This document shows, piece after piece, positions 11,886 through 23,550 of a DNA stretch of 64,000 nucleotides. The number at the start of each line of letters is the position of its first letter. The first letter of the stretch is position 1. The notes beneath the pieces are model-generated. The model had not been told where the DNA came from, did not search any database, and was given only the letters and a program-made list of their open reading frames with translations. A program made the position numbers and the translations under genes. The stretch comes from Eonycteris spelaea (Eukaryota > Chordata > Mammalia > Chiroptera > Pteropodidae), in contig PUFA01000057.1 in assembly GCA_003508835.1 (NCBI GenBank), forward strand, positions 10,056,501 to 10,120,500, in the 5' to 3' direction.

Positions 11886-14580
11886 TCCACAGTCACTGTC
11901 ACTAAAGTGTACTGGAGTCATAAAAAAAAGGCCTATTCATGGGAAAAGGGCAATTTTAGTTGGGTATTTTGCAGTGGGGTAGGATTCAGATCAGAAGGAA
12001 GAACTGTATGTTGTGAGAAGTGGAGAAGAGAAGAATAAATAACATGTCCTTATTTGCCTTTGTGTCCCAAAATTATGTCTTATTTACCAGGTTTTATGTA
12101 AATATCTCACTTACCAAAGAGAAAAAATAACATATTAATATTTTGATAAAAATATTAAAAATCAGAAACACCATAAACAAACAGCTTTGCTATATACAAA
12201 AAAAAAAAAGAGGGGCACGAAAATGTTATTTGTTTAATTCAAATGGATGAAGAAAAAAATGATCTTCAAATAATTCACAATCTTGTCATTTAGCTGAAAT
12301 TTATTTCCAAATATGTCTCCACAGCACCATTTTGGTCCTTCTTTCCCTCCCTTCCTGCTCTAATGTACTCTTCTCCGGAATGGCCATCACTTTCCAAAGC
12401 AGCACTAAAGAAAAACTGCACTTTTGTTTTTCTTGATGATTTCCTAACTAAAAATATATGAACCTTGAGTTCTGGGTGAGACTTCCAAGCTCTAAGATAT
12501 GTTCTTTTTAAAAAAATCAAGCTTGTCAATGACTTACGAATGTGTTGATTATAATTCTCTTTACAGAATGAAATTAGATCATTTGAATATGAAATTGATT
12601 GGAACATTTGAATATGAAATTTATGTTTCCATAATGCCAAATATCTAGAAAGAAAGGTTCTTCCAGAAAAAAAAGAGGATACTTTTTCATTCTATTAGAC
12701 AAATTAAAAAGTTGTTGAAGTTTCCCTTAGATGTTGGTTTAAAAAGAGTAGAGCAGACATTTGGATCTACAAAGAAATTTGGGTGAGGCAGAATGCATTC
12801 ACAACACACTGCACTAGATTCCTGCTCTTTACCAAATGTTGTATCTGGCTTTACTTTGAAGACAAAATATGATTTTTTCCCCCAAACCTCTCACTGCTGT
12901 CCAAATGAGATGTGCTTATGCCTTGAAATCACTGCTTATCCAGCTGTTTTCACAGACGGTATCCAGAACTCTGGCTAGAATTTTTTTTCTCTGTATGCAT
13001 CTATGTTCTCACTTTTATTGCCATTTCTATGGATTATGATAGAGAGAAAAGAAACGTGGAGATTTTTATCAGAAGCTGCCTCAAGATACTCTAGAATTTC
13101 CACAGATACCAAAATCCAGCTTAAGTGAGGAATAAAAGCTAACGTTGGGGTAGCATATTCATGGTCATAGCATCTATCATCAGTAGTGTTTCCATCCAAA
13201 ATTTTTCTCCTAAGATTCTGTTATTCTTCGTTAAGACAAAGACTACCCAGGGATATTGCTGGAGCATCTGGCATGGCTGTGAACCACAACTTTTCAACAG
13301 AAAAATCTGCAGCCATCCTTGTAAAAAGACATATTAAATTTAAGAAACCTAGAAAAGTGGAAATGTTAGTTTGGCAGTTAGAAAAGAATTCTGGGAAGAT
13401 TCACGTAATTGGTAATCAAAGCCATGAGCATGGATGAGGTCACCTAGAAAGAGAACAGAGTGAAGGAGGCCCAAAACAGTCGCAAAAGTCTCCAACATTT
13501 AGATTGCAAGTGATTTATCCAAGTATGAAATACAACAATTTAAAATCTCTAAGATGTCAGATATTGCCCCATGTCTGTAATGGATCAGTTGAATAAGAAC
13601 TTCAGTGAAACTCTAGTAAGTCTGACATGGGATAGTAGTGAATTGGGGGACAGGTGAGTAGGGTGGAGAGAAGAATGTGAACTTGAATGCGCAGTACCTC
13701 CTCCTTAGGTTGAGGTCCTTCATGTTCTGCTGCCCAGGGTAGAGTATGCAGTTCATGCTTGGTCACCTCCAGAAGGCTAAATGAGAGTTTTAAGCCATAT
13801 TTCACTTCCCTAAGCAGCGTACATTTCTAATCATCTTCACAACTTCCCAGAAAAGGCATCCAAAGGCTTTGGAGGTCAATAGCAGGAGGTTCATATTACA
13901 GAAATTCTAGCAGGTACATTCTCAGCCTGAACCAGTATGTTATCAGAGCGTAAACCACAGTCTCCATAGCACGGCATTTTCACATTCCGCAACCATGCTT
14001 GTCTATTAAATGCCAGGTGCCTCTGAGTCATAGTGGCTTTTTATTCTAGAACCATATACCAGAAAAAAAAAGTGTACAGACTGAACAAAAAACTACTGCC
14101 AGTATCCACAGTTCATAATGTTCCAAAGATATCTTTACCTCTGTTTGCTAACAATTTGAGCCCTAGCTCTTCTAAGAAATTGGTCTCTCAGTACTGCTAT
14201 AGATAATTCAGTGTTAGCCGCTAATGGTTTACAGTTTATGACTCACACCAGTCTACAAGCCTGGAAAATTACACTGATGCTGATGCCCCACCTCCCATCA
14301 CCTGATCTGGAGATTCTATATCATGTTCTGCTACTATCATTAAAGACTTCCACATTGACACACATATTTATCTACCTCTTTCTAATGAGTAAAGTGCAAA
14401 ATGAAGCATGAAGTAGGTAGTAGAGAAATTTCTGGGTGACTTCAAGTCATCCCCCAACATGCATCACCTGCTTGTAAAAGATGAGACAATTGTATTTGTG
14501 TTTCCAAATCAAGCTGCTTTGCTTTCTAAGTCCTACCCCAAGCTGGACATCTGGAAAGGCCTTCCTGGAGGAGCTATCTT
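11886..14580. other. Unique AT-rich sequence
   Basis: No gene is supported. The longest frame is 116 codons on the minus strand (12290-12640). It lacks any domain and spans a 25-base tandem duplication at 12580-12621. A (CAAA)/A-run lies at about 12195. Frames at 12793-12978, 12975-13199 and 13186-13437 on both strands overlap one another and are ordinary chance frames. Confidence 0.5.
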
Positions 14581-14582
14581 TA

Positions 14583-14760
14583 TCAGTGGTTCCTTAGCCT
14601 GACTGCATATCAGAGTCATATGTGAAAGTTTGTTAAAAATATAGAGCCTCTGGAGTTTCCAATGCAAAATTTTTGGCCTAGATCACAGTAATCAGTATTT
14701 TTAGCTAGCATTATTATGCAATCCACATTAATAAACATAGAGGATCTTCTAGTACATAGT
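14583..14760 (+). mobile_element. MER5-like hAT MITE, sense
   Basis: It opens 'tcagtggttccttagcctga' and continues 'catatcagagtcatatgtg', 'agtttgttaaaaatatagag' and 'ctctggagtttcc'. This is the order of the MER5 family (non-autonomous hAT-Charlie elements). The 3' part is poorly preserved, so its right border is uncertain. Confidence 0.55.
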
Positions 14761-15284
14761 TTCACACAGTTTCCTAGATTTTATCATTATTTCACTTATC
14801 TCAACTGATATAAGGACTGCAAAAAAAGTGGCCTTATTCGAGCTTTTTTATTATTCCCCACAGCCTTCAAATAAATGCTGATTAGAAAAGTTAGAGCAGA
14901 GGCCTAAGAGATTATGAAAGATATTCTCAGTGTATACCATAGACAAGCCCAAAGAGGTTGCTCCTCACTTTCGATTCAGCAACTCAGTGTATCTTCTGGT
15001 CAAGTAACAATGGGGGTTGTCTCAAGACCTGCTCCAACCAGCCCTTCATATTTGAATGAGGCTTAGAAGGATGTGCTTCAGATGTTGGCCCTGCTTGCTC
15101 TATACGTTCTTCTTCTCACAAAGGATCATGTTGTCTTTGCTAGGTTGGTCTTCAATCATCCAGGTTAGAAACACAGCATCTTAGTTGTGGGTGATCCATA
15201 AGAGATGGTTTGGCCAATGTCAACTTATGAGAAATGTATTTTCCCAAATCATTTTTGATGACAGCAAAACCATTGAGTGCATCT

Positions 15285-15482
15285 CTATAACAGCGGTTTC
15301 AGAGTGTGGCCCATGAACTCCCCAAGTCAGCATATCCTCGGTGGTTGCTAAAAACCACTCCAGTTTCAGATCCCTCTCCCAGGTACTGAATCAGGACTTT
15401 TGCTGCTCTCTGAAATCTATGTTTTTAACTATTTCTCTAGATGAGTCACATGTACAATAATGTTTTGGAACCAAGGCTCTAA
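15285..15482 (-). mobile_element. MER5-like hAT MITE, antisense
   Basis: It begins 'agcggtttcagagtgtggcc', the inverted MER5 terminus, continues with a 'ccaggtactgaatcaggact' block and ends 'tgttttggaaccaaggctct'. That matches the antisense MER5 layout. Terminal inverted repeats are only partly kept. Confidence 0.55.
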
Positions 15483-15689
15483 TTACAGAGTCACAGAGAG
15501 AAGGAAGCAGTAATCCGCCACCTTTCTGCTCTGGAGTAATACAAGGAAAGCTTTGAAAATAGTGTCCCACTCAACTGTTCACTTAAGGGTATTACTGCCA
15601 AACCCTAAACCAGCCACCCCCTCAGGTTTACTCATCCAAGCAAAAGACGCTTCTACTCAGTAAAAGTTGTCCTTAGCTCTCAGTCACAC

Positions 15690-16335
15690 CCTACATTCAA
15701 AACTAAGCAGAAAATTCTGCCTGTTTCATCTGAATCCAGTTACTTTTCACCACCTCTGCTGCCATCACTCTCTCTTGCCTCAATCTCCTCCTATTCTTTA
15801 TCCTGCTCCTCTCACTTCTACTAATGGCCATGCGGCAACCAAAGTGCTCCTTTTAAAACATAAGTCAGAATGCGCCCTACATATTCTTGGCTGCTTCTAC
15901 CTCTCAGCTTTCCTTTCTCCACATCCCAGCCCCCTGTCCTTCCTGCCACTCCTGGAGTACATTAAGTATGCTCCCCTTAGGGCCTCTGCAATAGCTGTTT
16001 TCTCAGTTTTAGCGCTCTGTCTCCAGATATCTCCCCAACTCAGTCCCTTGTTTTATTCAGGATTCTGCTCGAACAGCATTGTGTTGCCTCTTCCCTGAAA
16101 ACTCATTGTATGGGGCATCACACCTCTCCCTTTCCCTTCCCTTGCTTTGCTTTCATTCATAACATCTTTTACTTCTCAACGTGTATATTTTTATTTACTG
16201 TTCTTTTCCTTTTACTAGGATGTAAAGTTCATGGGAACAAGATGTTTTTCTATTTCTCTCATAGCTAATTTTTTTGTGCCCCAAACAGTGACTGGCACGT
16301 ATTTGTTGAGTGAATAAACCAACACTCAATAAACC
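15690..16335 (+). mobile_element. LINE-2 (L2) 3' fragment, sense
   Basis: L2 3' blocks occur in order: 'ccatcactctctcttgcctc', 'gtgctccttttaaaacataa' then 'gtcagaatgcgccctacata', 'tactaggatgtaaagttcat' and 'gtgactggcacgtatttgtt'. It ends 'gagtgaataaacc', the usual L2 tail. The 143-codon plus-strand open frame at 15667-16098 lies in this repeat and does not resemble L2 ORF2 protein, so I do not call it. Confidence 0.8.
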
Positions 16336-18420
16336 AATAAATAGGTGCTTGAACACTGGGGAGGACCTCATGTTATAGACACTGAGTTTGGTGTTGTGTT
16401 CAATTGTCTTGCTGAAGTGTGGCTGTTATTATCATCTTGATAGAGACAAGTCATCGTGACCTGATACTGTCCTTGAGTGCTTTCCTCTCCCTTTCCCTTT
16501 GTCAGTATTCCTGGAGTCTATGTAACAATGACTTAGAGTTGGATTTGCCCAGAATACATTTCACAACTCTGACCAGGGCCCCTGACTTGAAAACCTGCTA
16601 TCCTCCAGCAGCCTTAGTTCCACCAACACCACAGATGGCATTTTTCAGAATTTTACTCCACTCCTAAGCTCATTTTCATGATTCCCTTTTTCACATGACT
16701 CATGCCTTTTGCTTCCTGCTCTGTATTCCCAACACTTTAACCTATGTCATGAGCTCCTTGGTCAAAGGGACCCAAATTCTCTCTTTTCATTTGCTGGCCT
16801 TTGTCACTGGCACTACTTCCCCACCCTTTGAGCTATTTATGAAAGTGATCCCCTACTGACATTCTGTTCTCTGCCAGGGGGAGATGCTCCATGCTGGCCA
16901 GCAAGGCCACCGTCACAAGCCATGTGCAGGAGCACAGGTTGTGGAGCATGGAGATTTTCCATAGGCTCACTACTAGGAATGCATTTTAAATCTGCTAATT
17001 CAAGTGAGCTTGGGATGGCCTGGGACATATATTCTCATTTCTTACTCAAGATTCTTTCCAGACCAGATTTCTTTTCAGCCTTTCCCAACATGCTTTGAGA
17101 GGTTTAAAGGGAATACTTTATTCGGTTATGTAACTTGAAAAAAAATCAAGCAGTGGTGTGAAGTGGCTACCTATGGTTCAATCTTCTCTGATTGGTCTGG
17201 AAAAAGATAAGATCTGTTTCTTTTTCTCTTTTAATCTCCTAGCATTCGACTCATGTTTGACACCCCCTACACACACATGAAATACATTCTGTTCTGCCTG
17301 TAGGGTCCCAGAACCATGCTAAATGAGAAACACAAACATGGCCTTGGTGCCTGAGGTTCTGGTCTATAATCTTTCCCCACAGTCAGTAAGTTTCCTCTGA
17401 GACTGTCAGATGCCCCCATTAGCTCAGCAACAGGGACTAAAAGGCATATCTAATTAAAAAGAGAGATAAAAGACCCTTGCTCTTCATAATGAGTGCCAAA
17501 GAATAACCATCGCACAGAGTGGGGTGGGAACTTACAATAGAAGTAAACCCCAGGTTTCTCTACAAGCTGTGCCTGCTGTGACAATGCGGCTGACCCTACA
17601 TTTTTCTACTCCCTCAGAATCCAGCATAGTGGCAGCAAGAAAGCACAGAGGAGCAGACAGATCTAGATGGGGTGGTTGGTGCTGGCAACCACTCTTCCCC
17701 CTGACCTAGCATACCCACTGTGCTGTGGGGTGCACAGATGAATTTTCGCTTGTGTGAAAATTCAGTGAATGTGCCTGCCTGTCCAGTGATGGTCAGTGGT
17801 GGCAAGAACGAGAGTGCCACCACCGAAATTTCAATCTCTATCTTCTGAATTAGACTAGCAGTGCAACGTTTAATTTTGTTTGAGGGGGGATTATAAAAGC
17901 TCATCCTTGGAGAGAAAGAGCTTAGAAATAGGACTTAAGGAGAGTGGAAAATGATTCATGGCAAACTTTTTCCTTGATTGTTGTGTCTTCCACTTCCACT
18001 GATAATTTTTCTTGTCATTTTCAATAATTGAATTTGCTCTGGGCTTTCTTCTGGTCTAGGAATCTCCTTAAGGCAAGCAGTTAATACAAACATCATCCAA
18101 ATCATTAAATCCCAGGGTCTTTGTGAAGCTACAGTTCCCTTCTCTGTGGTCAAGGAAGCCAATTTTCAAGTGCTTTCTTGCCATGTAGTAATGGGGCCCA
18201 TGACACATGACTCATACCCAAACAAGAAGGAGGAAAATACTGAGAGAACACTCTTAGATAGGCTATGTTGACAAGGGGACATGCTTTACATTACAAGCCC
18301 AACTCTACAACCAAATTCTAGCTCTCTTCTACCTGGATTCAGTGGCTGCTGCCTTTCTGGGACAGATTTAGATTTAATGTGTATTTCGTGGAAAGAAAAG
18401 GAAAGACTCCATCTGAAAAA
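16336..18420. other. Mostly unique sequence, no gene seen
   Basis: The stretch at about 16660-16840 faintly resembles further L2 3' sequence ('gtcatgagctccttggtcaa'), but not enough to call. Open frames at 16419-16667, 17524-17709 and 17614-17904 carry no recognisable domain. No RNA gene was seen. Confidence 0.5.
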
Positions 18421-18427
18421 AAAAACC

Positions 18428-18665
18428 CTTTCATATCACAAAGGAGGAAACCAAGGCCCAGAGATGTCACATGACATGGACATAGCCATGCAGCCCATAA
18501 GCAGTGAACCTGAGATCCCTAAGCAGCTTCACAACAGGCAACATCTATTAGATGCTTACTATGTGCATCACCAGGGTCTTTGGTAGGACAAGGAGTATAA
18601 GGAAGACTGAAAACTGGTTCCCTCCTTCTGTGAGCTTCCAGTCTAGTCTCCTCAACCACAAATAC
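18428..18665 (-). mobile_element. Two adjacent antisense relics: MIR then L2
   Basis: First comes 'aggaggaaaccaaggcccag' with 'atagccatgcagccc', the antisense MIR core. Then come 'gatgcttactatgtgcat', 'ccagggtctttggtagga' and 'tgtgagcttccagtctag', the antisense L2 3' end. Their order shows that they are separate insertions rather than one MIR. The 101-codon and 68-codon frames here are by-products. Confidence 0.55.
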
Positions 18666-21600
18666 GAAAACTCTGAGAATACAAGGGTATATCTGATTTC
18701 TTTTTCCTAATAGAGAACCTTGCATTAGTTAAATAATTTTCAACATGAAAGTTATCACCAATCATCTAGCTTGTATGTAGATTCTACTACACTGATAAAA
18801 TAAATTAATTATTTAGTGACACCTCATTCTCCTTCTTACATACAATCTGTCTTGGGTATAGCTCTGTGTGTGGCAACATTGAATAAATGTTGCTGATTGC
18901 CTGACTATGACCCCCAGCCCCTCAACTGTGAACGGTCTCAGGGTTGGCAGCTGTGGTCTTGTAAGGGTTAACCAAGGAAAGGAGTAGGGGATTCCAGGGC
19001 CTGCAATTGATTTCCAAGAGTCACTCCTTGTAGGCCAATGCCAATACAACATCTGGTGTGCACCTGAATAAATCCAAGAAGTTTCCTTTTCAATATTATA
19101 TAAATTTTGCACCTTGACTCATGGCTATTAAACTCACAATGGTAAGATCGCCAACAAGTATGGCAGTATTTCCTTCATGAGGGAAGATGACTCCAAGAAG
19201 AACAGCATGAAGCCCTCTCCACCCACCCTGCATCCCAGATTCTCTAGAGAAAGCTGTCATCTGGGTACTTTTTACTAACAATTTCTTTTAGTTTACTCTT
19301 TTTTTAAAGCCAAGTTTTCCATTTGGAGATGGACCTTCACTTACTCTCTCCTGCCTCAAGGTTCCTTCTTTTCCTCTTCCAGACTCAGTTTTTCCCCCCA
19401 AAGTCACAGCTGTACTCTCCCTGTCTACCCTCTGTTTCTGGTCAACCAAAACTCATCACTCAATGGGGCTTAAATTAAAAACAGACTTTTGGAGGAATGC
19501 CACTGTCTTTTTCTCCTTTCCTCCCACCTCATGCTGCTAAGTAGAATTTTTCGAAGGGCTCTTAGCAGTCAATCATCTATAATTCTAACCTCCATTACTT
19601 CCCTGAATGAGAGTTAAAGCTGGAATTGTAGAATATTGGAGGCGAACAGGTTCTATAAGCCTACCTGGTCCTATAATCCTATTGTGCAGATGAAACAAAT
19701 GCGATTTCAAGAGGATCCTGCTACTCCCCAGGTCAACTGAAGGTCCTCCTGTCTCACAGCCTTGCTCTTCTCTCTTCTACTTCTATGCACCCCTTCTCAT
19801 TGCTCTGGTGAACTCCAGCTCACCAGGCTTTACTAAGTTACAATCACGCCACCTCTGAAGATTTCCTTGGCACTCCTCTACCTCCAGTTTTGCATGGCAA
19901 GGCCATTATAAATACTCAGTGCATGACAAAGATGCTGTCTTAATTTTTGCTTCACATCCCACCCCAAATAAAATATACCCTAAGGCAAGGATTCTAATGC
20001 TAACATTAGATTTGGGAGGCAACCCTAGGAGCCATCAGTGAGAGAAAGGGAAGAAAACCTAAACTGGACAAGGTATTGATCAGGTTTCTGCCTCTGAAAT
20101 GTGAGCGCTCATTGTGAAGACCGTACCTCAGGAAGTTGTTTTACCAACGAGCAAGGAAGCTAGTGTCTTGATATACAAACTTTGATGCCTCATTTCTAAG
20201 GGATTGCTCATGGAAAATGAACTCCTTGGCATTTCCAGGCTCTCTCAAAATTTAGGCAAAGCTCTCAGGCAGAGAGGTCTGGAACTATCTGCTGGGGATC
20301 TCCAGCCTGGTGGCCGACAATGCTCACTTATCTGTGTCCCCCAAGAACCAGAGCCTGGATTGTGTTTATCTCAATATCCCTAATGTATGGACCATAATAG
20401 GCATACTATTTATTTTAATTGAACTAAAAAATTAATTAATAACCTCACAAAATTAATTAATAAGAGACCATTGGAGATCCTGAAGCTGGACTCTTGACTC
20501 AATGATTTCCCAAATGATTTTTTCAGAATTTTCAGCCAAGTCCTCTCTTTTCTAACATCAGAGGCATTTGGATGTATATTCCCTGGAGTCTTGGGGCACT
20601 TAGTCAAAATAGTCTGTCACCAGCAAAGCATTTCTTTAAAAGTTGCTTTTTAAACTTCTCTGCATAGTACACCTCATTTCTTTCAGCATGTTTTAAACAT
20701 TTAAATTACAAATTAAGATTGTTAACTATTATGTGTACATTTTTCTGAGAGATTAATGTTCCAGAATAATTTTATGTGGCTTTACAGGGACTTCATGTGT
20801 CTCCTAGCTCAGGCCATCCCCAGGTTGAGAGTCACAGTACCTCTTTCCATGTCGGAACTACACATGGTAGAAATTTGGCTCCCATGAACTCTGCCACCCA
20901 GGCCATTAGGAGCTTCCTCGGCCTTGGGCTCCATGTTGATGAGGGAAGTGTTGCCCAAGGAATTAAGCTATCCTACTGATTTTCACTTCACTTTGTGTCA
21001 TAGCCTGATCCCTAAATACAGAACTATTGCCCAAGCAAGTGAGAATCTAGACAGTGTCAGCATGGAGAGAGAGAGGAACATGAACATAAGGAGTAAGATC
21101 TGAAATGTGTCTTCTCAAAGAAGCCTCCTTATCACACTCAGAGATTGTTCCTGAGTATTCCTACATCCAGTCTCCACTTTACTTGTCTCACACTATCCTT
21201 CTTATTCACCAGGCAGAACACCCTTACCCTAAAGCAGTGGTGACTGATACAGGTTCTACTGGAGATTGGTTAGAGGTGAAGGCACTGAAATTGGTGTATG
21301 TCTCTATAAAATGACCTTTTCCAGGTCTCCCTTCTTGGCTATGTAGAAGATAGATCACTTTTAAACCTTTCTTCTCTACCCAACACACTGCCAAACCTTC
21401 CAGCTTCTATCCTCCCTGCCCCTGTTCTCCTCTTCTCCTTCTTTCCCTCCACAGGCTTGGTTTTCCCCATAGCCCTGGTCACATGTCAGCCCCCACACCA
21501 TGAATACCAGCCCTATTAAACCACAAGGGACTCTGCAATTACAGGTATCCAATGTTCTTGGAAAGAATTGGGGGGTTATAAATAAAAGTACTTCTTTTAC

Positions 21601-21765
21601 TTCTTGTATTCCCTATAGCCAAAAACAGAATCAGGAGAAGAAACCAAACTCATTTTCATTTGCCATGAAACATTTGCTATTTCATCTTTAGTTTGAATGT
21701 TTAATATCAGTTAAAATGCAAGCCTAACAGAGGGAGTTAATAGTTTAAATATCATCAGATACACC
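18666..21765. other. Mostly unique sequence, no gene seen
   Basis: Several 60- to 100-codon frames occur on both strands (for example 18813-19112 minus and 20776-20979 plus) without domains. About 20330-20400 faintly resembles an L2 3' tail. A 15-base direct repeat sits at 20428-20463. Nothing in this stretch can be called a gene. Confidence 0.5.
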
Positions 21766-21769
21766 CACA

Positions 21770-21930
21770 CATACTTCCCACATATATACACATGTACATA
21801 TCTACACACATATTATATATCTATATGTGTCACATATATAATACATAATATATGATAGGTATCTAGATATATAATTTGTAAGATTTTATATGTGTGTATA
21901 TGTGTGTGTGTGTATGTGTGTGTGTAAAGA
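21770..21930. repeat. AT/CA-rich tract ending in (TG)n
   Basis: An AT-rich stretch with atacac, tatata and catata units passes into a (TG)n dinucleotide array at about 21891-21926, broken by two TA steps. It is probably length-variable. The 'YTHTYTHTHIHTY' translation of the antisense frame comes from this array. Confidence 0.9.
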
Positions 21931-21989
21931 GAAGGTTCATGGAGTTGCTTTTCTACTTTACATGCCTGCCTTTTCTTATCTCTACAACC

Positions 21990-22125
21990 TCCACTGACCA
22001 CTCTTCCATCATCTCTAATGTCACCACCTCTGGGAAGTTTTCTTTGGAATACCCCTCCCAATGGGATTCACTGTCATTTCTTTGCTCTTCTAGTCTTTGC
22101 TTGGTGTCTGTATGGAGTACTAAAG
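21990..22125 (+). mobile_element. LINE-2 (L2) fragment, sense
   Basis: The block 'gtcaccacctctgggaagtt' followed by 'tctttggaatacccctccca' matches the well-kept L2 3' segment that usually reads 'gtcacctcctctgggaagcc ttccctga'. It is short and lacks the 3' terminus. Confidence 0.5.
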
Positions 22126-22139
22126 ATAGATGTTATCTC

Positions 22140-22205
22140 AGATTGAGCTTCCCCAAAAAGAGATCATGAGACAAGGATTCTAGTACAAGTAGCATATTTG
22201 AGAGG
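22140..22205 (+). repeat. Unnamed old repeat, copy 2 (partial)
   Basis: 'cagattgagcttccccaaaa' and 'tacaagtagcatatttgaga' mirror the opening of the element at 3820-4205 ('gattgggttcccctagaag', 'gcaagtagtttatttgagat'). Only the first 65 bases or so are alignable by eye. Confidence 0.4.
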
Positions 22206-22209
22206 TGAG

Positions 22210-23475
22210 TGACTCTAAGCAAACTTACTCAATACTTTCATACATAACTCCCCATTGTCTCAGTTCCTCTGAGAAGCCATTCCACCTTTCAGTGCTTCAC
22301 TGCCCACAGTCCACTTCATGCAGATGCACTGTCTCTGACTGTAAGTTACTCTGAAGTGTTGCAGGCAAAAATCACTTTGGAAGTACTCCTTTTTTTGTAC
22401 AGGCTGAAGTTCACTTGGCTCTCTCCTAATCACTTGTATACAAGTCATTTGCATTTCTCTTTCAATATGTTCCCATCTGCTCTTCATCTTTTGGAGCTTT
22501 CTCACAGTCTGATTTGCCCAAAGCCTCCCTCCTTGCTGTCCAGAACCATAGTAGACTATGTTGAGTGAATATTCACTGTGAGTTAGGTGGGAAATCCATT
22601 GTGTTGAGGGAAAGAAAGGTGTCAAGGATAGTTAATAGGAAAAAATGTGATAGTAAATTTAGACAAGAGTGTACAGGTAAAGCAGACATTAGGAATGGCA
22701 GTCCCTACTTGGGAAAGAAGCTAGTAGATGGTGACCTGCTCTGTCTTTCCACAACCTTAATTTTAAAACAGCCAACTACATAGTATTTTATTAAGTAGAA
22801 TTAAGGCTTCATCAAAGACAAAGCCTTACTGACTGTATCTCTGGTTACTCTGATACTCAGTCTTCACTTCATAATTAGAAAAATACTTGTAGATAGATTG
22901 AAGAGTCATGAGAGCATGACAAACCTAGCTCATGCTTGGGGGAAGTCTAGGGATTTGTGCAAGGAAGAACATCAAAGCAAAAGTGAGATAATGAAGAACG
23001 ATCATTGGTATTTTGTATAAAAAGGGGGCAAAGCTTGCAGGCTGGAGAGCCTCTGGGTACAACATATGTCTCTGATTTCTCTTCATGGGTGGTAGCTACC
23101 AAGGCCAATAATGTTCGGGTGTTCGAACATTTGCATTCTTAAATCTGTTCCAAACCACCTTTGCCAAGAGCCTGCCTAAGGACAAAATCAACATAAAGGG
23201 AGTCAGGGTTAAGCGATGAATGGACACATTATAATAGCATCATTGAACATTTAGATCCTGCTGATGACCCATTGTAGTCACCCTGTTTCTTGTGTAAGTC
23301 ATTTTAGGTTGGGATTTCTGTCCCTTGCGGTTTGAAGGGTCCTGTTTTAATATATTTCAATTTGGTTTCATTTTGAAGGAGAGTTATGGTTATTGCCAAC
23401 TCAAATGATTTAAGAAGAGTATGATAAGAAAAGTATGGAATTTGATATAAAGTGTGCAGCTTTTTAATATCAGGA
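22210..23475. other. Unique sequence, no gene seen
   Basis: A 121-codon minus-strand frame at 22260-22625 overlaps two plus-strand frames (22356-22568 and 22565-22783). None shows a family. An 8-base-arm inverted repeat containing CpGs lies at 23110-23131. Confidence 0.5.
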
Positions 23476-23479
23476 AGTC

Positions 23480-23550
23480 TCAGTTTTTTGCAAAGTGGAA
23501 CATCTAGATCATAGGGTTAGTTAAAGATTAATAAGACAATATATATACAA
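23480..23550 (+). mobile_element. MIR SINE 3' fragment, sense
   Basis: 'gtctcagttttttgcaaagt' followed by 'catagggttagttaaagatt' and 'aataagacaatatatata' follows the MIR 3' half (cctcagtttcctcatctg / catagggttgttgtgaggatt). Only the 3' half is present. Confidence 0.45.

Noticed and set aside
15667..16098. 143-codon plus-strand open frame
   Set aside because: It lies almost wholly in the L2 3' region and the peptide does not match L2 ORF2. Open frame by chance.
16660..16840. Possible extra L2 fragment
   Set aside because: One block ('gtcatgagctccttggtcaa') fits but the order and terminus are missing.
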